DNA from: Curtobacterium sp. MCSS17_015
GTDB lineage: Bacteria > Actinomycetota > Actinomycetes > Actinomycetales > Microbacteriaceae
Assembly (NCBI RefSeq): GCF_003234265.2
Contig: NZ_CP126256.1
Location: 1,674,001-1,738,000 of the forward strand
Reading direction: 5' to 3'
DNA length: 64,000 nt
Positions 16,338 to 25,776 of this stretch are shown here, piece by piece. The notes beneath the pieces are model-generated. The model was given only the letters and a program-made list of their open reading frames with translations, searched no databases and was not told where the DNA came from. Within the stretch, counting starts at the first letter, position 1, and the number at the start of each line of letters is the position of its first letter. The translations under genes were made by a program, and so were the position numbers.

Positions 16338-17756
16338 CTAGCCGACGGATCCTTCCATGCTCATCTCGATGAGCTTGTTGAGTTCGAGTGCGTACTCCAT
16401 CGGGAGTTCGCGGGCGATCGGCTCGATGAACCCGCGCACGATCATCGCCATGGCCTCGTCCTCGGGCATGCCGCGGGACATGAGGTAGAACAGCTGCTCC
16501 TCGCTGACGCGGGAGACGGTGGCCTCGTGGCCGAGCTGCACGTCGTCGACGCGGATGTCGATCGCCGGGTAGGTGTCGCTCCGCGAGACGGTGTCGACGA
16601 GCAGGGCGTCGCAGCGGACCGTGTTGGCCGAGTGGTGCGCCGCCGGGTCCACGCGGACCTCGCCGCGGTAGCCGGCGCGGCCGCCACCGCGTGCGATCGA
16701 CTTCGAGACGATCGAGGACGTCGTGTACGGCGCCATGTGGATCATCTTCGCGCCGGCGTCCTGGTGCTGCCCCGGGCCGGCGAAGGCGACGGACAGGGTC
16801 TCGCCCTTGGCGTGCTCACCGGCGAGGTAGATCGACGGGTACTTCATCGTGACCTTGGACCCGATGTTGCCGTCGATCCACTCCATCGTCGCGCCCTCGT
16901 GCGCGATCGCACGCTTGGTCACGAGGTTGTAGACGTTGTTCGACCAGTTCTGGATCGTCGTGTACCGAACGCGGGCGTTCTTCTTCACGATGATCTCGAC
17001 GACGGCCGAGTGCAGGGAGTCCGACTTGTAGATCGGGGCGGTGCAGCCCTCGATGTAGTGGATGTAGGAGTCCTCGTCCGCGATGATCAGCGTGCGCTCG
17101 AACTGGCCCATGTTCTCGGTGTTGATGCGGAAGTAGGCCTGGAGCGGGATCTCGACGTGCACGCCCTTCGGGACGTAGACGAACGAGCCGCCGGACCACA
17201 CGGCCGTGTTCAGGGCGGCGAACTTGTTGTCGCCGGCCGGGATCACGGTGCCGAAGTACTCCTCGAACAGCTCCGGGTGCTCACGCAGCGCCGTGTCGGT
17301 GTCCATGAAGATGACGCCCTGCTGCTCCAGGTCCTCGCGGATCTGGTGGTAGACGACCTCGGACTCGTACTGCGCGGCGACACCGGCGACCAGGCGCTGA
17401 CGCTCGGCTTCCGGGATGCCCAGACGCTCGTAGGTCGCGCGGATGTCCTCGGGGAGGTCCTCCCACGACTGCGCCTGCTGCTCCGTCGACTTCACGAAGT
17501 ACTTGATGTTGTCGAAGTCGATGTCCGACAGGTCGGCACCCCAGGACGGCATGGGCTTGCGGTCGAAGAGCTTGAGCGCCTTGAGGCGGTTCGCTCGCAT
17601 CCACTCCGGTTCGCCCTTGCGCTCGGAGATGTCGGTGACGACTTCTTCCGACAGGCCTCGGCGCGCGGAGGCGCCAGCCACGTCGGAGTCGGCCCAGCCG
17701 AATTCGTACTGGCCGAGCCCTTCGAGCTCGGGACGGTCGATGAGCACGTCGGACAT
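16338..17756 (-). CDS. sufB: Fe-S cluster assembly scaffold SufB
   Basis: A 472-residue SufB, the subunit on which clusters are built and the first gene of the SUF operon. Expected motifs are present: [16 protein letters not shown] near the N-terminus, the sulfur-handling Cys in [11 protein letters not shown] and the His-rich [10 protein letters not shown] before it, and the closing [19 protein letters not shown]. The ATG at 17756 is chosen because a GAGGAG lies a few bases upstream and the homology starts there; the frame is open 53 codons further. sufS, sufU and a SufR-like regulator are not in this operon. Confidence 0.96.
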   Translation of the reverse strand: MSDVLIDRPELEGLGQYEFGWADSDVAGASARRGLSEEVVTDISERKGEPEWMRANRLKALKLFDRKPMPSWGADLSDIDFDNIKYFVKSTEQQAQSWEDLPEDIRATYERLGIPEAERQRLVAGVAAQYESEVVYHQIREDLEQQGVIFMDTDTALREHPELFEEYFGTVIPAGDNKFAALNTAVWSGGSFVYVPKGVHVEIPLQAYFRINTENMGQFERTLIIADEDSYIHYIEGCTAPIYKSDSLHSAVVEIIVKKNARVRYTTIQNWSNNVYNLVTKRAIAHEGATMEWIDGNIGSKVTMKYPSIYLAGEHAKGETLSVAFAGPGQHQDAGAKMIHMAPYTTSSIVSKSIARGGGRAGYRGEVRVDPAAHHSANTVRCDALLVDTVSRSDTYPAIDIRVDDVQLGHEATVSRVSEEQLFYLMSRGMPEDEAMAMIVRGFIEPIARELPMEYALELNKLIEMSMEGSVG

Positions 17757-17938
17757 GGTCTCCTCGTTTCCTTCTCGCAACAGCGTCTCCGGTACAACCC
17801 GGTGGTGTCGGACACCATTCCACCGCGGGCCGCCGACACGGCGGACCGGGTGTTGCTGCCTCGCAACGTCGATGCTTGCACGCAGCGCCGGCATCGATCG
17901 GCGATCTCGGCCCATTCGGAGCCGGCGCCTGCCTAGAC

Positions 17939-17967
17939 TTGACTGCTGCTGAACCCTCGAATCCTAC
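17939..17967 (+). promoter_or_regulatory. Divergent promoter region ctaA / sufB
   Basis: On the + strand TTGACT (17939-17944) and TCCTAC (17962-17967) are 17 bases apart ahead of ctaA. On the - strand TAGGAT (17966-17961) could be a -10 for the SUF operon with a weak -35 (TGTTGT, 17989-17984). The boxes overlap, so the two directions may interfere. Confidence 0.4.
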
Positions 17968-18005
17968 AGGTCCAGGGCCCGGAACAACAGGAAGGCACCA
18001 CCCTC

Positions 18006-18971
18006 GTGACTCGCGTCGCACCTCCCGTCGAGCAGGACGTCCGGACCCCGACCCGCTGGTGGTCCCTGCCGCGGGCCGTCGACCGCCGTGTCGTCGTCCT
18101 CGCCTGGGCGTCCTTCGTGGTCGAGGTCGTGCTCATCGGCACCGGTGGCCTGGTACGGCTGACGGCATCGGGGCTCGGTTGCCCGACGTGGCCGAAGTGC
18201 ACGACCGATTCCCTGGTGTCGACGCCGGAGATGGGCATCCACGGGGTGATCGAGTTCGGCAACCGTCTGCTCACCTTCGTGTTGGTCATCGTCGCGATCG
18301 CGATGTTCCTGGCCGTGGTCCGCATGCGTCGGAGCCGGCCCGAGCTGTTCTGGCTCGCCTTCGCCCAGGGTGCGGCGATCCCGGCACAGGCCGTCATCGG
18401 CGGCATCTCGGTCATCACGAACCTCAACCCGTACGTCGTGGGATTGCACTTCGTCGTGTCCGCCGTGCTCACGAGCGTCACCGCGGCACTCGTCGTCCGC
18501 TCGGTCAACGGCCCCCGTCTCCGCGACCGGATCGTCCCGCCCTGGTACCTCGGGGTCGTCCGGGGCACCGTGGTCGCCGTCGCACTGACCGTGCTCGTCG
18601 GCATCCTCACCACCGGCAGCGGGCCCCACGCCGGCGCGAGCGAGCGCGTGGACGGCGGCGCCCTGCACCGGACGGGCTTCGACACGGAACTCCTGCAGCA
18701 CCTGCACGCGATCCCGGCCTACGCCACCTTCGCCCTCACGCTCGTCCTGGTGGTCAGCGCCGTCCGGATGCGGATGTCGAGCCGCGCGGTGCTCCTGCTG
18801 CTCGTGGTCGAGTTCGTCCAGATCGCCGTCGGGCTCACGCAGGCGAAGACCGGTCTGCCCGTCGGCCTCGTCGGCGCGCACATGGTGCTCGCCGGACTCC
18901 TCGTGGCGGCCATGACCGCGGTGGTCCTGTCGACCCGTTCCAGCGCGGGTCGGGACGCCGTCCGCGCCTGA
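18006..18971 (+). CDS. ctaA: Heme A synthase (COX15/CtaA)
   Basis: A 321-residue membrane enzyme that oxidises heme O to heme A for the aa3 oxidase. Eight membrane segments can be drawn. The His ligands expected of the family appear in GIHGVIEFGNR near 78, GLHFVVSAVL near 146, QHLHAIPAY near 238 and GAHMVLAGLL near 290. A Cys pair typical of the first outer loop is only partly kept (GCPTWPKC near 57-64). GTG start. It is divergent from sufB and convergent with ctaB, which makes its substrate. Confidence 0.93.
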   Translation: MTRVAPPVEQDVRTPTRWWSLPRAVDRRVVVLAWASFVVEVVLIGTGGLVRLTASGLGCPTWPKCTTDSLVSTPEMGIHGVIEFGNRLLTFVLVIVAIAMFLAVVRMRRSRPELFWLAFAQGAAIPAQAVIGGISVITNLNPYVVGLHFVVSAVLTSVTAALVVRSVNGPRLRDRIVPPWYLGVVRGTVVAVALTVLVGILTTGSGPHAGASERVDGGALHRTGFDTELLQHLHAIPAYATFALTLVLVVSAVRMRMSSRAVLLLLVVEFVQIAVGLTQAKTGLPVGLVGAHMVLAGLLVAAMTAVVLSTRSSAGRDAVRA

Positions 18972-19236
18972 GTCGAGCGGGCGTGTCGGAACGCTCCGGC
19001 GGCCGCCCGTGAGACCGTCGGTGGTGCCTCCGTCGACACCGCCGTTCCGGACTGACGCCCAGGCGTCCGCACCAGCCCACCCACCGTTGGTCGACCGACG
19101 CCGTCGCTCCGGCGGACGAACGGCTGTCCGCACGAGCCCGTCGGGTCCATCTGCGCCTCGGGCGTCTCGTTGCGCCCGCTCCGTGTCCCACGCTGAAGCG
19201 TCACCTCGCGGGTGGCCGCCGGGTGCGGTACCGCGG

Positions 19237-19284
19237 CCGGACGGGAGGCTCGACCCGGCACCGCGTCCCACGCCTCCCGTCCGG
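19237..19284. repeat. GACGGGAGGC-family palindrome, wide loop
   Basis: Perfect 13-bp arms CCGGACGGGAGGC and complement around 22 bases. Arms and loop length match the copy inside the PRTase-TRSP-StiP gene at 937-980. Confidence 0.65.
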
Positions 19285-19344
19285 AGGCGCCCCGCGTCCT
19301 CGGCGGAAGGAGCGCGGCACGGGCGTCCCCCGCCGGCGGCACCA

Positions 19345-19393
19345 CGACGACGGCGGGCCCGGTCTCCACGTGGAGAGACCGGGCCCGTCGTCG
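19345..19393 (-). terminator. ctaB terminator hairpin
   Basis: CGACGACGG..GGGCCCGGTCTC pairs with GAGACCGGGCCCGTCGTCG with a small bulge, 12 bases beyond the ctaB stop. Confidence 0.7.
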
Positions 19394-19404
19394 GACGAGA
19401 CGCG

Positions 19405-20382
19405 TCAGATCGAAAAGGTGAACACCTGCGGCAGCAACGGGTCGATGCCCACCGCGATGAAGAGCAGCGTCAGGTAGGTGATCGAGCTGCGGAAGACGCG
19501 CATCGGCTGCACCTGCTCCATGTGCTGGATCGCCCGGTTGTAGAGCAGGTGTGACTCGACCACGAACCAGATGCCGGCGGCCAGCGCGACGACCGTGTAC
19601 AGCGGTCCCATGTTCGCGACGGGGACGAGGAGCAGCGAGCACACCAGGGTGGCCCAGGCGTACAGCACGACCTGCAGACCCACCACGGTGCGACCACGGA
19701 CGACGGCGAGCATCGGCACGTCGGCGGCGTCGTAGTCGTCGCGGTACTTCATCGACAGCGGCCAGTAGTGCGGCGGCGTCCAGAGGAAGATCACCATGAA
19801 GAGGATCACCGGCGCCCAGGTCAGCGACCCGGTGACGGCGGCCCACCCGATGAGCACGGGCATGCACCCGGCCGAACCGCCCCAGACGATGTTCTGCGGG
19901 GTGCGGCGCTTGAGCCAGAGCGTGTAGACGAACACGTAGATGAGGATCGCGGCGATGCTGAGGGCCGCAGCGAGCCAGTTCACGAAGACGACGAGGACGA
20001 CCGTGGACGCGATGCCGAGCACCCACGAGAACACCAGCGCCTCGCGGTCGGAGAGCTCACCGGTCACGAGCGGCCGGGTGCTCGTCCGCTTCATCAGGCG
20101 GTCGATGTCACGGTCGATGTAGCAGTTGAAGGCCGACGCCGAACCAGCGGACATCGCGCCGCCGAGCATCGTCCAGAAGACGAGCCACAGGTCGGGCACG
20201 CCGCGTTCGGCCAGGAACATCGTGGGCGCCGTCGTCACGAGCAGGAGCTCCATGACGCGCGGCTTGGTGAGTGAGACGTACGCCCGGACCTTGCGGGACA
20301 GCATCGACCGACGAACGGTGTCTGGCCTGGTCACGGTGGCAGTCGGCAAGGGAACCTCAGTCTGTTTCGCTGCAGTTCGCAC
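19405..20382 (-). CDS. ctaB: Protoheme IX farnesyltransferase (heme O synthase)
   Basis: A 325-residue UbiA-family prenyltransferase that adds a farnesyl group to heme B, giving heme O for ctaA. The first Asp-rich motif is [15 protein letters not shown] and the second lies in [13 protein letters not shown]; both are intact, with about eight to nine membrane segments. The GTG at 20382 gives a 26-residue polar lead; the ATG at 20304 ([12 protein letters not shown]) is a plausible alternative start. A TAAACT box at 20454-20449 on the - strand may be its -10. Confidence 0.93.
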   Translation of the reverse strand: MRTAAKQTEVPLPTATVTRPDTVRRSMLSRKVRAYVSLTKPRVMELLLVTTAPTMFLAERGVPDLWLVFWTMLGGAMSAGSASAFNCYIDRDIDRLMKRTSTRPLVTGELSDREALVFSWVLGIASTVVLVVFVNWLAAALSIAAILIYVFVYTLWLKRRTPQNIVWGGSAGCMPVLIGWAAVTGSLTWAPVILFMVIFLWTPPHYWPLSMKYRDDYDAADVPMLAVVRGRTVVGLQVVLYAWATLVCSLLLVPVANMGPLYTVVALAAGIWFVVESHLLYNRAIQHMEQVQPMRVFRSSITYLTLLFIAVGIDPLLPQVFTFSI

Positions 20383-20796
20383 ACTCGGGTGGACGTCACC
20401 GTCGGCGTCGGGGCATGCGTGTCCGCGGAATGGTCGCGGTCTTCCTGCAGTTTACGCGATGGACGGCGCCACGACGATGTCCCGCCGCTGTCCACCCCGA
20501 TCCGGACATCCCGTCCGCTCCCCCGTCGGGACCCCGATCGACGGCCGAGTCGGACACGCCCGGAGGTCGTCCGACCACGGGATCGTCATCGAGCCCCGCC
20601 GGTCGCCTGGACACCTTCTGAGTGCCGGTTCACTATGCTGGAGAGGCCCTCCCGCAGCGTGCCCCGATGACGTCGGCCGCGTTCGAGCCGGTCGGCTGCC
20701 GGCAACGGCACCGCGACGGAGCCCCGGGTCGGCAACATGTCCGTGCGATGGCACGAGCCCTCGCACATGTCGCATCAATGAAGGGTCAACATCCAA
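20383..20796. promoter_or_regulatory. Divergent ctaB/tkt intergenic region with long tkt leader
   Basis: 414 bases. A TATGCT (20634-20639) with TGGACA about 20 bases upstream is the likeliest tkt promoter, giving a leader of about 150 nt. The leader has a hairpin-prone stretch: ACATGTCCGTGCGA at 20735-20748 pairs imperfectly with TCGCACATGT at 20761-20770. A 45-codon frame (ATG 20667 to stop 20804) overlaps the tkt start but its codon use weakens toward the end. I recognise no known riboswitch. Confidence 0.45.
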
Positions 20797-22893
20797 GTGG
20801 CTGAATTCACCTGGGACGCCATCGACCGGAAGGCCGTCGACACGGCCCGCGTCCTCGCCGCCGACTCTGTCGAGGCGGCCGGCAACGGTCACCCCGGCAC
20901 CGCGATGAGCCTCGCGCCGCTGGCTCACCTCCTCTTCCAGAAGGTGATGCGTCGCGACCCGAGCGACTCCACGTGGATCGGCCGCGACCGCTTCATCCTC
21001 TCGGCTGGCCACGCCTCGATCCTGCAGTACGTGCAGTTCTACCTGCACGGCTACGGCCTCGAGCTCGATGACCTGCAGCACCTGCGCAAGTGGGGCTCGA
21101 AGACCCCGGGGCACCCGGAGTACGGCCACACCGACGGCGTCGAGATCACCACCGGTCCGCTCGGCCAGGGCCTCGCGTCCTCCGTGGGCTTCGCCTACGC
21201 GCAGCGCTTCGAGCGCGGCCTGTTCGACCCGGAGACCCCGGCCGGCCAGTCGCCGTTCGACCACTACACCTACGTGATCGCCGGCGACGGCGACATGCAG
21301 GAGGGCGTGACCAACGAGGCCGCGAGCCTCGCCGGTCGCCAGCAGCTCGGCAACCTCATCGCGTTCTACGACTCGAACCAGATCTCGATCGAGGACGACA
21401 CCGACATCGCGTTCTCCGAGGACGTCCACGCGCGCTACGAGGCGCTCGGCTGGCACGTCCAGGTCGTCGACTGGAAGAAGACCGGTGAGTACAGCGAGGA
21501 CGCCGAAGCGCTCCACGCCGCCGTCGAGGCCGCCAAGCAGGTCCACGACAAGCCGTCGCTCATCGTCCTCAAGACGATCATCGGTTGGCCGTCGCCGACC
21601 AAGCAGAACTCCGGCAAGATCCACGGCTCCGCGCTCGGTGCCGACGAGCTGAAGGGCCTCAAGGAGGTCCTCGGCTTCGACCCCGACAAGACCTTCGACG
21701 TCGACCCCGAGGTCCTCGACTACACCCGCGGCGCGATCGCCAAGGGCCAGGCCGAGCACGCCGAGTGGCAGAAGTCGTTCGACGCGTGGGCCGCTGCCAA
21801 CGCCGACAAGAAGGCGCTGTTCGACCGCGTCCAGGCGAAGGAGCTCCCGGAGGGCCTCGAGGCCGCGCTGCCGGTCTTCACCTCCGAGAAGGCCGTCTCG
21901 ACCCGTGCCGCCTCCGGCAAGGTCATCAACGCCATCGCGCCGCTCATGCCCGAGTTCTGGGGTGGGTCGGCCGACCTCGCCGAGTCGAACCTCACCACGA
22001 TCGAGGACGGCAAGTCCTTCGGTCCGGCCGAGGCCACGACGAAGACCTGGACCACCGACCCGTTCGGCCGCGTCCTGCACTTCGGCATCCGCGAGCACGC
22101 CATGGGCTCGATCCTCAACGGCATCGTCCTGCACGGGAACACCCGTCCCTTCGGCGGCACGTTCCTCATCTTCAGCGACTACATGCGTCCGGCGGTCCGT
22201 CTCGCCGCGCTCATGAAGGCGCCGGCGATCTACGTCTGGACGCACGACTCCATCGCCCTCGGCGAGGACGGCCCGACGCACCAGCCGATCGAGCAGATCA
22301 GCTCGCTCCGCGCGATCCCGGGTCTCGACGTCGTCCGCCCCGCGGACGCCAACGAGGTCGCGTACGCCTGGCTCGAGATGCTCAAGCACCAGGACCGCCC
22401 GGCCGGCATCGCGCTGAGCCGCCAGAACCTCCCGGTCTTCGAGCGTGGGGAGAGCGACGCCTCCGGCGAGACGCTCGCCTCCGCGAAGAACGTCGCCAAG
22501 GGCGCCTACGTCCTGGCCGAAGCCCCGAACGGCACGCCGGACGTCATCCTCATCGGCACCGGGTCCGAGGTGCAGATCGCGCTCGACGCGCGTGAGCAGC
22601 TCAAGGGCGAGGGCATCAACGCCCGCGTCGTCTCGGCTCCGTCGCTCGAGTGGTTCCACGAGCAGGACGAGGCGTACCGCGAGTCGGTCCTGCCGAAGGC
22701 CGTCAAGGCGCGCGTCTCCGTCGAGGCCGGCATCGCGATGAGCTGGCGCGACATCGTCGGGGACGCCGGCCGCAGCGTGTCGATCGAGCACTTCGGTGCC
22801 TCGGCCGACTACCAGAAGCTGTTCGAGGAGTTCGGCTTCACCACCGAGCACGTGATCTCGGCCGCCAAGGAATCGATCGCAGCAGCATCCTGA
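20797..22893 (+). CDS. tkt: Transketolase
   Basis: A 698-residue thiamine-diphosphate enzyme moving two-carbon units between pentose and glycolytic sugars. The N-terminal [13 protein letters not shown], the TPP/Mg motif [18 protein letters not shown], the central [13 protein letters not shown] and the [18 protein letters not shown] loop are all present. GTG start with AAGGG about 11 bases upstream. It is the first gene of the tkt-tal-pgi-zwf-opcA-pgl block, which covers the oxidative and non-oxidative pentose-phosphate branches. Confidence 0.97.
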   Translation: MAEFTWDAIDRKAVDTARVLAADSVEAAGNGHPGTAMSLAPLAHLLFQKVMRRDPSDSTWIGRDRFILSAGHASILQYVQFYLHGYGLELDDLQHLRKWGSKTPGHPEYGHTDGVEITTGPLGQGLASSVGFAYAQRFERGLFDPETPAGQSPFDHYTYVIAGDGDMQEGVTNEAASLAGRQQLGNLIAFYDSNQISIEDDTDIAFSEDVHARYEALGWHVQVVDWKKTGEYSEDAEALHAAVEAAKQVHDKPSLIVLKTIIGWPSPTKQNSGKIHGSALGADELKGLKEVLGFDPDKTFDVDPEVLDYTRGAIAKGQAEHAEWQKSFDAWAAANADKKALFDRVQAKELPEGLEAALPVFTSEKAVSTRAASGKVINAIAPLMPEFWGGSADLAESNLTTIEDGKSFGPAEATTKTWTTDPFGRVLHFGIREHAMGSILNGIVLHGNTRPFGGTFLIFSDYMRPAVRLAALMKAPAIYVWTHDSIALGEDGPTHQPIEQISSLRAIPGLDVVRPADANEVAYAWLEMLKHQDRPAGIALSRQNLPVFERGESDASGETLASAKNVAKGAYVLAEAPNGTPDVILIGTGSEVQIALDAREQLKGEGINARVVSAPSLEWFHEQDEAYRESVLPKAVKARVSVEAGIAMSWRDIVGDAGRSVSIEHFGASADYQKLFEEFGFTTEHVISAAKESIAAAS

Positions 22894-22935
22894 CCCCCTG
22901 GGCCGGGTCCGGACATCCGGGCCCGGCCCTTCCGC

Positions 22936-22973
22936 ACGGGAGGCCCGCAGCGACTCCGCCACGGACCTCCCGT
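22936..22973 (+). terminator. Imperfect hairpin between tkt and tal
   Basis: ACGGGAGGCCCG (22936-22947) and CGGACCTCCCGT (22962-22973) pair with one mismatch. It is a family member inside an operon-like block, so it may reduce rather than stop transcription into tal. Confidence 0.5.
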
Positions 22974-23044
22974 CCCGGGGGCACGCCCCCGCACAGACCC
23001 CGGCCCCAGCGGCCGACGAACGAAACGAAGAAGAGAAGAAGCGA

Positions 23045-24157
23045 ATGACTGACACCACTCCCACCGAAGCCCTCTCCGCCGTCGGCGTGAGCATCTGGCT
23101 CGACGACCTCTCCCGTGAGCTCCTCGAGACCGGTCGTCTCGAGAACCTCATCGCCGACCGCAACGTCGTCGGCGTCACGACCAACCCGACGATCTTCGCC
23201 TCGGCCCTCGCCAAGGGCGAGCGTTACGACGCGCAGGTCAAGGAGCTGGCCGCCGCCGGCACCGACGTGACGAACGCGATCTTCGAGATCACCACGCAGG
23301 ACGTCGCGAACGCCTGCGACGTCTTCGCTCCGCTCTACGCGTCCACGAAGGGCTTCGACGGCCGCGTGTCGATCGAGGTCGAGCCGGGTCTCGCCCACGA
23401 CACGGCGAAGACCATCGAGCAGGCGAAGTTCCTGTTCGACAAGGTCGGCAAGGAGAACGTCCTCATCAAGATCCCGGCCACGGTCGACGGCCTCGAGGCC
23501 ATCACCGAGGTCATCGGTGCGGGCATCTCGGTCAACGTCACCCTGATCTTCTCGCTCGAGCGCTACCGCGCCGTGATCGACGCCTACCTCGGCGGGCTCG
23601 AGAAGGCCAAGGCCGCCGGCCACGACCTCTCCAAGATTCACTCGGTCGCATCGTTCTTCGTGTCGCGTGTCGACTCCGAGATCGACAAGCGTCTCGACAC
23701 GATCGGCACCGACGAGGCCACCGCGCTCAAGTCCAAGGCCGGCATCGCCAACGCGCAGCTCGCCTACCAGGTCTGGACCCAGGCCTTCGCGACCGAGCGC
23801 GCGCTCGGCCTGCTCGAGTCCGGCGCCAACACGCAGCGCCCGCTGTGGGCCTCGACCGGTGTCAAGGACCCGTCGCTGCCCGACACGCTCTACGTGACCG
23901 AGCTCGCCGCCCCGAACACCGTCAACACCATGCCGGGCAAGACCCTCGAGGCGACCTTCGACCACGGCGAGGTCCACGGCGACGCCATCGCCGGCACCTT
24001 CGACGACGCGAACCAGGTCATGGACCAGCTCGCCGCCGTCGGTGTCGACTACGACGACGTCGTCGCGCTCCTCGAGAAGGAGGCCGTCGACAAGTTCAAC
24101 GTCTCCTGGGGTGAGCTCGTCGACACCGTGAAGACCGCACTCGAGAACGCCAAGTAG
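23045..24157 (+). CDS. tal: Transaldolase
   Basis: A 370-residue transaldolase of the actinobacterial type, transferring dihydroxyacetone units. The Schiff-base Lys lies in [11 protein letters not shown] near 140, the N-terminal [17 protein letters not shown] and [10 protein letters not shown] are typical, and the C-terminal [19 protein letters not shown] end is complete. A purine-rich stretch (GAAGAGAAGAAGCG) precedes the ATG. Its stop is two bases before the pgi start. Confidence 0.96.
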   Translation: MTDTTPTEALSAVGVSIWLDDLSRELLETGRLENLIADRNVVGVTTNPTIFASALAKGERYDAQVKELAAAGTDVTNAIFEITTQDVANACDVFAPLYASTKGFDGRVSIEVEPGLAHDTAKTIEQAKFLFDKVGKENVLIKIPATVDGLEAITEVIGAGISVNVTLIFSLERYRAVIDAYLGGLEKAKAAGHDLSKIHSVASFFVSRVDSEIDKRLDTIGTDEATALKSKAGIANAQLAYQVWTQAFATERALGLLESGANTQRPLWASTGVKDPSLPDTLYVTELAAPNTVNTMPGKTLEATFDHGEVHGDAIAGTFDDANQVMDQLAAVGVDYDDVVALLEKEAVDKFNVSWGELVDTVKTALENAK

Positions 24158-24159
24158 GA

Positions 24160-25758
24160 GTGACCGTCTCCATCGCCGCCAGCGGTGACGCGGCGCGGGC
24201 CATCGACACGGTGGTCCCGCGCCTCGTCACCGACCTGGTGGCGTCCGGGATCACGGCACAGGACGCCGCTCTCTGGGGTCCGGACGCCGAGGTCGAGGCG
24301 TCGAAGCGTCTCGGCTGGGTGGAGGCGGTCTCCGTCTCCCGTCCGCTCGTCGCCGAGGTCGCCGCGCTCCGCGAGCAGCTGCTCGCGGAGGGCGTCGACC
24401 GGGTCGTGCTCGCGGGCATGGGCGGCTCGTCCCTCGCTCCGGAGGTCATCGCCCGCACCGCCGGTGTCCCCCTGGTCGTCCTCGACTCGACCGACCCCGC
24501 GCAGGTCCGCGCCGCGCTGACCGAGCTCGAGCGCACCGTGCTCGTCGTCTCGTCGAAGTCGGGCTCCACCCTCGAGACCGACGCACAGCGCCGGGTGTTC
24601 GAGCAGGCGTTCCAGGACGCCGGCATCGACCCGGCCGGACGCGTCGTCGTCGTGACCGATCCGGGCTCAGCGCTCGAGTCGTCCGCGCGGCAGGCCGGGT
24701 ACCGCGTCTTCACCGCCGACCCGACGGTGGGCGGCCGCTACTCCGCGCTGACGGCCTTCGGGCTGGTCCCGGCCGGGCTCGCGGGCGCCGACATCGCCGA
24801 ACTCCTCGACGAGGCCGACGCGATCAGCGTGCTGCTCGCCGTCGACACCGACGAGAACCCCGGGCTGGTGCTCGGCGCCGTCCTCGCCGGTACCGCTCCC
24901 CTGCGGGACAAGATCGGCATCGTCGCGGACGGCACCCACATCCTCGGCTTCGGCGACTGGGCCGAGCAGCTCATCGCCGAGTCGACCGGCAAGGACGGCC
25001 GCGGACTCCTCCCCGTCGTCCTCGACGTCGACTCCCCCGAGGTCACCGCAGGCCTGACCGACATGCAGATCGTCCGGCTCGTCGGCTCGCGGGACGACGA
25101 GCGGCACGTCGCCGCCGGCGAAGTCGAGATCACCGGCACGCTCGGCGGCCAGTTCCTCGTGTGGGAGTACGCCGTCGCGGTCGCCGGGCGTCTGCTCGGG
25201 ATCAACCCGTTCGACCAGCCCGACGTCGAGGCCGCCAAGGTCGCCGCTCGCGCCCTGCTCGACGGCACCTCCTCCGCGGACGTCGTCCCCGCGTTCGACG
25301 AGGACGGCATCGCCGTCTCCGCGACCGGTGGACTCGAGCCCGGAGCGACCCTCACCCAGGCCGTGTCGAGCCTCCTGGCCGCTCTCGGTCCGGACGGGTA
25401 CGTCGCGGTGCACGCGTACGTGGACCGCACCGCGGACCACGACCTGGAGGCCCTCCGCGACCTCCTCGCCACGCGCACGGGCCGCCCCGCCACCTTCGGG
25501 TACGGACCCCGGTTCCTGCACTCGACGGGCCAGTACCACAAGGGCGGCCCCGCGAACGGCGTGTTCCTGCAGATCGTCTCCGACGAGCAGGACGACCTCG
25601 CCGTCCCCGGCCGCCCGTTCACGTTCGGCCGACTCCTCCGGGCCCAGGCCGCCGGCGACGCGAGTGTCCTCGCGGAGCACGGTCGCCCGGTGCTGACCCT
25701 GTCGACCCGGGACCTCCCGGCGGCGGCATCGGTCATCACGGCCGCACTCACCACCTGA
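24160..25758 (+). CDS. pgi: Glucose-6-phosphate isomerase, actinobacterial type
   Basis: A 532-residue two-SIS-domain isomerase interconverting glucose- and fructose-6-phosphate. The phosphate-binding segments LAGMGGSSLAPEV and VVSSKSGSTLET are in the first SIS domain and the C-terminal half carries HSTGQYHKGGP. It belongs to the divergent form found beside, or fused to, transaldolase in actinobacteria. The GTG start overlaps the apparent Shine-Dalgarno: TAGGAGTG contains the tal stop, the AGGAG and the start codon, so initiation probably depends on re-use of ribosomes ending tal. Confidence 0.93.
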   Translation: MTVSIAASGDAARAIDTVVPRLVTDLVASGITAQDAALWGPDAEVEASKRLGWVEAVSVSRPLVAEVAALREQLLAEGVDRVVLAGMGGSSLAPEVIARTAGVPLVVLDSTDPAQVRAALTELERTVLVVSSKSGSTLETDAQRRVFEQAFQDAGIDPAGRVVVVTDPGSALESSARQAGYRVFTADPTVGGRYSALTAFGLVPAGLAGADIAELLDEADAISVLLAVDTDENPGLVLGAVLAGTAPLRDKIGIVADGTHILGFGDWAEQLIAESTGKDGRGLLPVVLDVDSPEVTAGLTDMQIVRLVGSRDDERHVAAGEVEITGTLGGQFLVWEYAVAVAGRLLGINPFDQPDVEAAKVAARALLDGTSSADVVPAFDEDGIAVSATGGLEPGATLTQAVSSLLAALGPDGYVAVHAYVDRTADHDLEALRDLLATRTGRPATFGYGPRFLHSTGQYHKGGPANGVFLQIVSDEQDDLAVPGRPFTFGRLLRAQAAGDASVLAEHGRPVLTLSTRDLPAAASVITAALTT

Positions 25759-25776
25759 TCAAAGGAGTTCACCGAC

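Larger units (their letters stand above)
18972..19404. other. Gene-free stretch between ctaA and ctaB
   Basis: 433 bases between convergent genes. It holds two hairpins (19237-19284 and 19345-19393). Open frames through it are Arg/Pro/Ser-rich and unrelated to anything I recognise, so I call no gene. Confidence 0.6.

Noticed and set aside
14520..17936. A 1,138-codon + strand open frame opposite the SUF operon
   Set aside because: Antisense of sufB, sufD, Rieske and sufC; low-complexity translation, no domain recognised.
18990..19230. Possible hypothetical genes in the ctaA-ctaB gap
   Set aside because: Frames are Pro/Arg/Ser-rich on both strands, lack ribosome sites and resemble translated non-coding GC-rich DNA.
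20667..20804. Small protein gene upstream of tkt
   Set aside because: Third-position GC falls along the frame and no Shine-Dalgarno is convincing; kept only as a leader observation.
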